DNA from: Collinsella sp.
GTDB lineage: Bacteria > Actinomycetota > Coriobacteriia > Coriobacteriales > Coriobacteriaceae
Assembly (NCBI GenBank): GCA_018378775.1
Contig: JAGZWV010000014.1
Location: forward strand, 1 to 35,079
Direction: 5' to 3'
Length of the DNA stretch: 35,079 bases
Both the position numbers and the translations under genes were made by a program. Below the pieces are notes generated by a model, which saw nothing but the letters and a program-made list of their open reading frames with translations, did no database searches and had not been told where the DNA came from. Of the stretch, positions 7,828 through 15,000 are shown piece after piece (within the stretch, counting starts at the first letter, position 1; each line of letters opens with the position of its first letter).

Positions 7828-7904
7828 GGCCCGTTCGTCTAGCGGTTTAGGACGCCGCCCTCTCAAGGCGGAGATCACCAGTTCGAATCTGGTACGGGCT
7901 ACCA
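7828..7904 (+). tRNA. tRNA-Glu (anticodon CTC)
   Basis: Acceptor stem GGCCCGT pairs with ACGGGCT (one G-T pair). The anticodon stem CCGCC/GGCGG holds the loop CTCTCAA with anticodon CTC. The T loop GTTCGAATC is canonical and CCA is encoded (7902-7904). It lies 17 bp after tRNA-Gln and is probably co-transcribed with it. Confidence 0.95.
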
Positions 7905-7914
7905 AAATTGAACG

Positions 7915-7942
7915 CCCGGGCCTCGTAAGAGACCCGGGTTTT
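7915..7942 (+). terminator. Terminator of the tRNA operon
   Basis: CCCGGG plus CTC pairs with GAG plus CCCGGG around a GTAA loop and is followed by TTTT, 10 bp after the tRNA-Glu CCA end. Confidence 0.85.
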
Positions 7943-7998
7943 GTGTATTGACCGTATATACGGCGCCTGCCGTGTTTCGCTCAGATCGAGGAGTAGCC

Positions 7999-8916
7999 AT
8001 GGATCTGCCCATCAGCTTGCAAGACATCACGTATGCCGAGAACTATCTGGCGCAGGGCGACTTGGCTACGGCGACGCCGCTGCTGGAGCGTCTGGTGGAG
8101 CTCGCCGAGGAGTATATTGATGCTGAGTGCAAGACGGAGGAGAAGCGTCAATACTTTAGCTTCGATAGCAAGTTTGAGCGCTTGGCCTATCGCCGCGTGG
8201 AGAAGGATCCGCGCGAGCTCGTGCAGGTCGAGGTGCCGTTTGACCGCCTGTACTCTGACATGGCGTTTGCCTACATTCGCCAGCAGGATTATGTGAGCGC
8301 TCGTAATGCCCTGATGCAGGCTGTGCGTTGGGACCCCATGAACTGCAACTATCGCTTGGATTTGGCCGAGCTGTTCCGCGCACTCGAGGACAAGCAGGAA
8401 TGGGCATCGCTCTCGTTCTCGGTGCTGGAGCGTGCAAGCGATGGCAAGTGCGCCGCCCGCGCTTACGCCAATCTAGGTCAGTACTTCTTGGAGCCCGAGA
8501 CCGAGAACGTTTCGGCTGCCGTGGGCTGCGCGCGTCTGGCGCTGCGCCTGGCGCCCAACGATGCGCATACGACGCGCCTGCTCAACAAGATTCATACCAC
8601 CTATCCGGATGCCGCTGATGAGAGCGACGACCACGTGATGGGTGAACTGGCCCTGCAAGGCGTGCCGACCTCGCCTTCGGCCGAGATTGCCATCTGCCTG
8701 ATTATGTGCGCGACCGATGCTGCAAGCGACGGCGACAAGCAGGAGGCGACGCGCCTGACGGTGCGTGCTCGCGACTTGGTGGGCGAGGAGGCCTGCGCGG
8801 CGATTATCAAACTGGTGCGCGAGAGCGATGCCGAGCTCAATGCCGAGCGCAAGGCAAAGCGTGAGGCTGCGGGCTCAAACGCCGATGGCGCCAAGGAGGC
8901 CGGCGATGCCCAGTAA
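7999..8916 (+). CDS. TPR-like protein upstream of smpB
   Basis: 305 residues, all helical in character. It has alternating repeat-like segments such as YAENYLAQGDLATATPLLER, AFAYIRQQDYVSARNALMQA and ARAYANLGQYFLEPETENV, which resemble tetratricopeptide repeats used for protein-protein contact. The C-terminus is charged and Ala-rich (about 280-305). There is no signal peptide, so it is probably cytoplasmic. The ATG at 7999 has GAGGAG upstream and is preferred over an earlier in-frame start without a ribosome site. It overlaps smpB by 11 nt, so the two are translationally coupled. The specific role is unknown. Confidence 0.8.
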   Translation: MDLPISLQDITYAENYLAQGDLATATPLLERLVELAEEYIDAECKTEEKRQYFSFDSKFERLAYRRVEKDPRELVQVEVPFDRLYSDMAFAYIRQQDYVSARNALMQAVRWDPMNCNYRLDLAELFRALEDKQEWASLSFSVLERASDGKCAARAYANLGQYFLEPETENVSAAVGCARLALRLAPNDAHTTRLLNKIHTTYPDAADESDDHVMGELALQGVPTSPSAEIAICLIMCATDAASDGDKQEATRLTVRARDLVGEEACAAIIKLVRESDAELNAERKAKREAAGSNADGAKEAGDAQ

Positions 8917-9376
8917 GCGCGAGCGCAAACTCATTTCCAAGAATCGCTCGGCACATCACGAGTACTTTATCGATGAGACGTTTGAGTGCGGTATTGAGCT
9001 GAGCGGCACCGAGGTCAAGTCGATTCGCGAGCGCGCCTGTCAGATCACTGACACTTTTGCGCTGATTCGTGGCGGCGAGTGCTGGCTCGTCGGACTGCAT
9101 ATCCACCCTTATAGCCATGGTGGCGTGTGGAATCGCGATCCCGACCGTCGGCGTCGTCTGCTGCTGCACCGCAAGGAGATCGACTTTCTTGACGGCAAAC
9201 TTCGCAACCGTGGTTATGCGCTGGTTCCGTTGGAGCTCTACTTTAATACCGACGGCCGCGTAAAGCTGCTGCTGGGTCTGGGTCGCGGCAAGAAGCTCTA
9301 CGACAAGCGCGAGGACATGGCCAAGCGTGATGTCCAACGCGAGATCGACCGCGCCCTCAAGGAACGCAACCGGTAG
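8906..9376 (+). CDS. smpB: SsrA-binding protein SmpB
   Basis: tmRNA-binding protein needed for trans-translation, which rescues ribosomes stalled on broken mRNA. 156 residues, normal length. Characteristic features: KNRSAHHEYFIDETFECGIELSG at the start (given as a family landmark), GTEVKSIRERACQITDTFA, then HIHPYSHG, RRRLLLHRKEI and the C-terminal GLGRGKKLYDKREDMAKRD, followed by a basic tail. The ATG at 8906 has AAGGAGG 6 nt upstream, inside the end of the TPR-like gene. I looked for the tmRNA gene ssrA directly downstream and did not see it in the window. Confidence 0.97.
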   Translation: MPSKRERKLISKNRSAHHEYFIDETFECGIELSGTEVKSIRERACQITDTFALIRGGECWLVGLHIHPYSHGGVWNRDPDRRRRLLLHRKEIDFLDGKLRNRGYALVPLELYFNTDGRVKLLLGLGRGKKLYDKREDMAKRDVQREIDRALKERNR

Positions 9377-9388
9377 GCGCTCTATATA

Positions 9389-9455
9389 AGTTGCGGTGAG
9401 ATACGGACTGTTTTGCCTGTTTGAGGGGCTATTCAGTCCCTATTTCACCGCAACT
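9389..9455. repeat. 67-bp MITE-like element sharing ends with the putative IS at the window start
   Basis: Arms of 22 bp (9389-9410 and 9434-9455) are inverted copies with two mismatches, around a 23-bp centre. The right arm is identical to the single arm at 101-122. It inserts between the smpB stop and its likely terminator. No coding capacity and no clear target duplication. It is best read as a non-autonomous derivative moved by the transposase of the IS at the left edge. Confidence 0.7.
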
Positions 9456-9497
9456 GCGGGTGTCTCATCTTTCCTACTGTTCTGACACATATGTTTC

Positions 9498-9531
9498 AAA
9501 GGCGGCGTCCGTTATGGGTGCTGCCTTTTTT
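9498..9531 (+). terminator. Terminator downstream of smpB
   Basis: AAAGGCGGC pairs with GCTGCCTTT (one G-U pair) around a 13-nt loop and is followed by a T-run to 9531. The MITE-like element lies between it and smpB. Confidence 0.75.
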
Positions 9532-9582
9532 GTGGGTACATACATCCATGAGGTTCCAACCCGAGCTAGGGGAGTGATCGTT

Positions 9583-10086
9583 ATGGACAAAACTGCGTTC
9601 TTTACCATGCCGAGCGGCCTGTACGTGGTGAGCTCCGCTGCAGACGGGCTGCGCGCCGGCTGCGTCATCAACACGGCGGTGCAGGTGACGTCCATGCCGC
9701 CGCGCATTTCGGTTGCCGTGAACAAGGACAACGTCACCTCGGGCGTCATCGCATCGGCCAAAGCGTTCGCGCTGACCGTGATCGATCAGACCGCCGACAT
9801 GCTCTACATCGGTAACTTTGGGTTCCGCACCAGCAGCGATTATGACAAGTTTGCCAAATACGAGACCCGCGAGACGGCTCTGGGCATGCCCTATGTGCCC
9901 GAGCACGCGACGGCCCTGTTTAGCTGCCGTTTGATCGACACTGTGGATGTGGGCACGCACCTGCTCTTTATCGGCGAGGTGGAGAACGCCGAGCGCTTGA
10001 GCGGCGAGGCCCCGCTGACCTATGACTACTATCACAAGGTCTTGAAGGGCAAGACGCCTCCGAAGGCGTCATCGTATCAAGGCTAG
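9583..10086 (+). CDS. Flavin reductase domain protein (flavoredoxin-like)
   Basis: 167 residues, the size of the single-domain flavin reductase family that binds FMN. The stretch FTMPSGLYVVSSAADGLRAGCVINTAVQVT, cited here as a landmark, and PPRISVAVNKDNVTSGVI form the typical split-barrel flavin-binding start; HLLFIGEVENAE is the conserved end. It probably transfers electrons from NAD(P)H to flavin or to the adjacent rubredoxin. The ATG at 9583 has GGGGAG upstream; upstream in-frame codons would run back through the terminator and are rejected. A rubredoxin gene follows after 89 bp, as in the fused or paired NAD(P)H:rubredoxin systems of anaerobes. Confidence 0.88.
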   Translation: MDKTAFFTMPSGLYVVSSAADGLRAGCVINTAVQVTSMPPRISVAVNKDNVTSGVIASAKAFALTVIDQTADMLYIGNFGFRTSSDYDKFAKYETRETALGMPYVPEHATALFSCRLIDTVDVGTHLLFIGEVENAERLSGEAPLTYDYYHKVLKGKTPPKASSYQG

Positions 10087-10103
10087 AAATGTTTTAAAAA
10101 TAC

Positions 10104-10131
10104 TTGCATTATATTATTGAGAATCTATACT
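10104..10131 (+). promoter_or_regulatory. Promoter of the rubredoxin gene
   Basis: TTGCAT (10104-10109) and TATACT (10126-10131) are 16 bp apart in an AT-rich stretch, 44 bp before the rubredoxin start. It gives rubredoxin its own transcript in addition to any read-through from the flavin reductase gene. Confidence 0.7.
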
Positions 10132-10175
10132 GATAAATGAAGTACATCACCAGTCGCGTTCGAGAGGAGAACATC

Positions 10176-10319
10176 ATGGCTGAGGAGAAGAAGACGTATA
10201 AGTTCGTGTGCGTCGTTTGCGGTTACGAGGTTGAGGTCGATACGCCCGAGCTGCCCGAGGACTACGTGTGCCCGGTATGCGGCGTCGGTCCCGATCAGTT
10301 TGAGCTCGTCGAGGAGTAA
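10176..10319 (+). CDS. Rubredoxin
   Basis: Small iron protein that carries one electron; cytoplasmic. 47 residues, slightly shorter than the usual 52-54. Two Cys pairs, CVVCGYE and CPVCGVG, supply the four iron ligands, and ELPEDYVCPVCGVGPDQFE is a close match to the family. The ATG at 10176 is preceded by GAGAGGAGA. Its neighbour is a flavin reductase, the likely electron donor; oxygen or peroxide detoxification is a common destination for such electrons in anaerobes, but no rubrerythrin is in this window. Confidence 0.93.
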   Translation: MAEEKKTYKFVCVVCGYEVEVDTPELPEDYVCPVCGVGPDQFELVEE

Positions 10320-10359
10320 CTCGTAGACACACGGCGATTAGCCATACAGAGCTCTGTCC

Positions 10360-10396
10360 AAGGGTCCCGGCTGGATATTCCGGCTGGGACCCTTTT
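10360..10396 (+). terminator. Terminator after rubredoxin
   Basis: AAGGGTCCCGGC and its near-perfect complement ending GGGACCCTT form a long palindrome around ATATT, followed by TTTT. It lies 40 bp after the rubredoxin stop and abuts the truncated 57-bp repeat. Confidence 0.85.
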
Positions 10397-10402
10397 GATT
10401 TA

Positions 10403-10443
10403 TCTGACGGTTTAAAACGGCCTTACGTGTTACAGATTGAGAC
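10403..10443. repeat. Truncated copy of the 57-bp palindromic repeat
   Basis: The right arm TGTTACAGATTGAGAC (10428-10443) is intact and the preceding 25 bp (10403-10427, beginning TCTGACGG and containing TTTAAAACGG) fit the core pattern. The left arm expected at 10387-10402 is absent: the terminator of the rubredoxin gene occupies that place. It lies between the convergent rubredoxin and Nramp genes. Confidence 0.75.
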
Positions 10444-10472
10444 GTTATATCTGGACGGCCACGCCATCCCAA

Positions 10473-11729
10473 TTACATCCCCGTTAGCAGCACGATGTCG
10501 AGAATCGTCACGATGACGCCGATCCCTACGAGCAGCGCGTTGAGCGGGCGCGAGTTGGCGTATTTGCCCATGACGCGGGCTGAGCTGGTGAGCCGTATGA
10601 GCACAAAGACCGTAATCGGCAGCTGGAGCGACAGCAGTGCCTGACTCCAGATGAGACCTTCAAAAGGATTTGGGACGACCAGACACGCCGCCACTGCGCC
10701 GGCGAAACAGGCCGCTACCCCGATCGAGGAATGTCGGTCGTGGATGTCGTATTCCTCGTCGAACATGCCCGCCGAAATGGTGCCCGCCGCCATGCCCGCC
10801 GTCACACTACTCGATATGCCCGCAAACAGCAGTGCCACCGCAAAGATAGTCGAGCTCGCCGGGCCCAAGATGGGGGAGAGCGTGTCCGCTGCGACGGCGA
10901 GGTCGTCTACGACAATGCCGTGCGCAAAGAAGGTCGTTGCGGCCAGGATGACCATGGCCGAGTTGATCGCCCAGCCCACGCCCATCGAAAAGAGCGTGTC
11001 GAAGAGCTCGTAGCGCAGACGTTCCTCGATAATCTGCTCGCCTTGGCCTTCGAAGTGCATGGATTGGATGACCTCGGAGTGCAGGAAGAGGTTGTGAGGC
11101 ATAACGACCGCGCCTAGGACACTTACGATAATCGCGGCCGAGCCGGTGGGCATACTGGGTGTGATCCAGCTTGCGGCGGCCTGCGGCCAGTCGACCTTGA
11201 CCAGCGTAAGCTCAGCCAAAAACGAGAGTCCTACCACGCCTACGAAGGCGATGATCCAGCGTTCGGCACGCTTGTAGGAGTTCGTCATGAGCATCGCCAT
11301 CGATACTGCCGCCACGATGACGCAGCCGGCGCGCACGGGCAGTCCAAAGAGCATCTGGAGCGCAATCGCGCCGCCCAGGATCTCGGCCATGGCGGTGGCG
11401 ATGGTCGCGAGGTAGGCACTGGCGAGCACCGTGCGCCCAACGAAGCGGGGGAGAAAGCGGGTCGTGGCCTCGGCAAGGCAGACGCCCGTGGCGATGCCCA
11501 AGTGCGCCGCGTTGTGCTGCAGCACGATGAGCATGATCGTGGACAGCGTGACGATCCACAACAGCGCGTAGCCAAACTGCGAGCCGGCGGCCATGTTGGA
11601 GGCCCAGTTCCCCGGATCGATAAAGCCGACGGTCACGAGCAGCCCGGGGCCGATATGCCGTGCAATGTCTAGGCCTCCGTGACCACCGGTGCGTCGGGAG
11701 CCAAAATGATGTTTGAGATGGTTGAGCAT
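10473..11729 (-). CDS. mntH: Nramp-family divalent metal transporter (MntH-like)
   Basis: Proton-linked importer of Mn2+ or Fe2+ in the cytoplasmic membrane; 418 residues, about eleven transmembrane helices, normal length. Metal-site motifs are DPGNW in helix 1 (D38, N41) and VVMPHNLFLHS in helix 6. The methionine of MPH favours soft transition metals (Mn, Fe) over Mg, as known for the family. The ATG at 11729 has AGGAG 6 nt upstream (GAGCTCACC spacing region); a start 12 codons earlier has no ribosome site. It is transcribed alone and diverges from gltB. A palindrome at 11776-11788 overlaps its likely promoter. Confidence 0.92.
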   Translation of the reverse strand: MLNHLKHHFGSRRTGGHGGLDIARHIGPGLLVTVGFIDPGNWASNMAAGSQFGYALLWIVTLSTIMLIVLQHNAAHLGIATGVCLAEATTRFLPRFVGRTVLASAYLATIATAMAEILGGAIALQMLFGLPVRAGCVIVAAVSMAMLMTNSYKRAERWIIAFVGVVGLSFLAELTLVKVDWPQAAASWITPSMPTGSAAIIVSVLGAVVMPHNLFLHSEVIQSMHFEGQGEQIIEERLRYELFDTLFSMGVGWAINSAMVILAATTFFAHGIVVDDLAVAADTLSPILGPASSTIFAVALLFAGISSSVTAGMAAGTISAGMFDEEYDIHDRHSSIGVAACFAGAVAACLVVPNPFEGLIWSQALLSLQLPITVFVLIRLTSSARVMGKYANSRPLNALLVGIGVIVTILDIVLLTGM

Positions 11730-11775
11730 GGTGAGCTCCTGCGTGCCGTTTGTTTGACGCCGCAAAGGATACCCG

Positions 11776-11807
11776 TTTTAGGCTAAAAAGTTAATCAAAG
11801 CTAACAA
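11776..11807 (-). promoter_or_regulatory. Putative promoter and metal-regulator operator of the Nramp gene
   Basis: On the minus strand a -35-like TTGTTA (plus 11802-11807) is 16 bp from a weak -10 (plus 11780-11785). The 13-bp palindrome TTTTAGGCTAAAA (11776-11788) covers that -10. Its TTAGGCTAA centre resembles half of actinobacterial DtxR/MntR-type boxes. Binding by such a regulator is inference. Confidence 0.4.
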
Positions 11808-11852
11808 AATTGTTGTATTTGAATAGGATGGTGAAAGGGGGGTTACCGAAAT

Positions 11853-11909
11853 GTCTTGATCTGTAACATCTAGGCGCCAAAATTGGGTCTTCCTGTTACA
11901 GATTGAGAT
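11853..11909. repeat. 57-bp palindromic repeat, single copy
   Basis: Arms GTCTTGATCTGTAACA and TGTTACAGATTGAGAT flank a 25-bp core with a central AAAATT. It lies between the divergent Nramp and gltB genes, so it could affect either promoter. In the rest of 11730-12092 I see only the Nramp promoter region, a GTTTCGAAAC palindrome (12004-12013) and the gltB leader. Confidence 0.9.
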
Positions 11910-12092
11910 GTTTGAAGAGGTGAGTTTGCAGGCCGAACTTGGGGCCTATGTTGTCGTCCTTGAGGTCGGCGGTGCCCACTCGCAGGGCGCGCGTTACGCA
12001 ATTGTTTCGAAACGGGCGGGAAACACAACGGGCCGGCGATGCACCTAGTATGCCTAGTCAACTGACTGTCTAACACCTAGGGGAGGATCGCG

Positions 12093-15000
12093 ATGCAGGC
12101 AGATTCCGCTCAGCAGCAGGGCCTTTATCGCCCCGAATTCGACCACGATGCATGTGGCATCGGCGCGCTTGCCGATATCAACGGCGAGCGCCATCACCAG
12201 ATTCTGGACGACGCGCTGTCCATTCTGGTCAACTTGGAGCACCGCGGCGGCACGGGACTCGAGAAGAATACCGGCGACGGCGCCGGCATCCTGTTCCAGG
12301 TTCCGCATCATTTTTTCCGCAAAGAGGCTCAAAAGTGCGGCCAGATTCTGCCGGCAGAGGGCGACTATGGCGTGGCCATGCTGTTCTTCCCGCAGGACGA
12401 CAAGGGCGTAGAGGATGCCCGTCGCGTGTTTGAGGAGGGCTGCGCCGAGGCCGGCGTGCCGCTGCTCTTTTGGCGCGAGGTGCCCGTCGACCCGCACGAC
12501 CTGGGCGAGACGGCCCGCGCCTGCATGCCTACTATCCTGCAGGCTTTCCTGGGCCGTTCGGACGACACGCTCGCCGGCGATGCCTTTGAGCGTCGCCTGT
12601 ACGTGTGCCGCCGCACCATCGAAAAGAAGGCCGACGCTGAGTTCGCCCTGCGCGACAAGATCTTCTATGTGTGCTCCATGAGCTCGCGCACCATCGTGTA
12701 CAAAGGTATGCTGGTCGCCACGCAGATGCGCCGTTTCTTCATCGACCTCAACGACGCCGCTGTCAAAACGGCCGTGGCGCTCGTCCACTCGCGCTACTCC
12801 ACCAACACCACGCCCAGCTGGGAGCGCGCACATCCCAACCGCTTTATCATCCACAACGGCGAGATCAACACCCTCAAGGGCAACGTCAACTGGATTCGCG
12901 CCCGCGAACCCAACCTGTACAGCCCCGTGCTGCAGCACGATCTTGAGCGCGTGATGCCCATCATCAACCGCGAGGGCTCCGACTCCGCGATTCTGGACAA
13001 TGTGCTTGAGTTTTTGGTCATGAACGGTCGTCCGCTCACGCGTGCCGCATCCATGCTGCTGCCCGAGCCGTGGGACCACAACGACAGCCTGAGTGAGGAG
13101 CGCCGCGCCTACGACGCCTACCAGTCCATGCTCATGGAGCCGTGGGATGGCCCGGCGGCCATCGCCTTTACCGACGGTCGCACGCTGGGTGCCGCCCTCG
13201 ACCGTAACGGCCTGCGTCCCGCCCGCTACTATGTGACGCGCGACGGTCGCTTTATGCTGGCAAGCGAGGTGGGCACCATCGAGGTGAGCCCCGAGAACAT
13301 CCTGACGAGCGGCTGTCTGGGGCCGGGCCAGATGCTCGAGGTCGATTTTGCCCGCGGCCGCGTGATCTACAACGACGAGCTGCGCGCCCGCTATGCCAAG
13401 GAAAAGCCCTACCGTGATTGGATTGCCGAGGAGACGCTGACCGTTGACGCGCTCGATGAGCCCGTTGCGGCAACGCCCGCCGAGGACGCTGAGGTGCCCG
13501 CCGCCGTGCGTATGGCAAAGCTCGGCTACCACTGGGATGACGTCGACGAGGTCGTGCGTCCCATGGCCCAGCAGGGCAAGGCCCCGCTCGCCTCGATGGG
13601 CATCGATGCGTCGCTGGCCTGTCTGTCCAAGAAGACGCGTTCGTTCTTCGACTACTTCTATCAGCTGTTCGCCCAGGTCACGAACCCGCCGATCGACGCC
13701 CTACGCGAGCATATGGTCACCTCGACCACGCTCTACCTGGGCAACCACGGCAACCTGCTCGAGGATTCCCGCACGGCCTGCCAGCTGGTGCGCTTGGAGC
13801 GTCCGCTGCTGAGCGAGGAGGAGTTCGAGCGTATCTGCGCCATCGACCGCGTGGGCTTTAAGACCCGCCGTTTCCGTGCCGTGTACCGCCGCGATGCCGG
13901 CGAGGGCGCGCTGCAGGCTGCGCTCAAGCAGCTTGCCGAAGACGTCGAGGCTGCGGTTCGCGATGGCGTGAACATCGTGGTGCTGAGCGACCGTGCCGCT
14001 GCGGGCGAGGTGCCCGTGCCGTCGCTGCTCGCCGTGGGCTGCGTGCACAACCACCTGATCCGTGCCGGCGTGCGTACCTTTGCCGACATCGTGGTGGAGT
14101 GTGGCGACGCCGTGTCCTCGCACGACTTTGCGGCGCTGGTGGGCTACTCCGCGAGCGGCATCTATCCGTACAACGCGCATGCGTGCATTCGCGACTTGGC
14201 GGCGCACGGCGATCTGGACGTGACAGCCGAGCAGGGCATCGCCAACTACAACAAGGCTGCGACCGCCGGCATCGTCTCCATCATGTCCAAGATGGGCATC
14301 TCCACGGTGCAGAGCTACCACTCCGCGCAGATCTTCGAGGCCGTGGGCTTTACGCCGGAGTTTGTCAACGCGTACTTCGCCGGCACGGTGAGCCGTGTGG
14401 GCGGTATGGGTGTCGAGGACGTCGAGCGCGAGCAGAATGAGCGCTACGACGCCGCGCTCGCTATCCTTAAGAGCCCGGCTCCCGATCAGCTGCCCACGTT
14501 GGGTCTGACCAAGTGGCGCCCGCTCGGCGGCGAGGATCACCTCATCGATCCGCAGACTGTCTACTTGCTGCGGACCGCCTGCCGTGAGGACAGCTACGAC
14601 ACCTTTAAGGAGTACAGCGCCCGCCTGCACCGCACCGGCCGTGCCGTGCGCCTGCGCGACCTGCTGGACTTTGATGCCGGCGGCCGCACCCCGGTGGCAC
14701 TCGACGAGGTCGAGCCCGCGCTCAACATCGTTCGCCGCTTTAACACCGGCGCCATGTCGTACGGTTCCATCAGCAAGGAAGCACACGAGTGCATGGCCAT
14801 CGCCATGAACCGCCTGCACGGCCGTTCCAACTCGGGCGAGGGCGGCGAGGATCCGCGCCGCGAGACCCCGCTGGCTAACGGTGACTCCAAGAATTCCGCC
14901 ATCAAGCAGGTGGCAAGCGCGCGCTTTGGCGTGACGAGCCGCTACCTGTGCAGCGCCTTTGAGATTCAGATCAAGATGGCCCAGGGCGCCAAGCCCGGCG

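Noticed and set aside
9377..9582. tmRNA gene (ssrA) expected after smpB
   Set aside because: The interval holds only the MITE-like element and a terminator; no tRNA-like ends or tag frame can be seen.
10104..10136. Fur box at the rubredoxin promoter
   Set aside because: The AT-rich stretch shows only weak similarity to the Fur consensus and is explained by the promoter boxes.
11730..11852. Manganese riboswitch before the Nramp gene
   Set aside because: The leader is too short and lacks the expected paired structure; an operator is a simpler reading.
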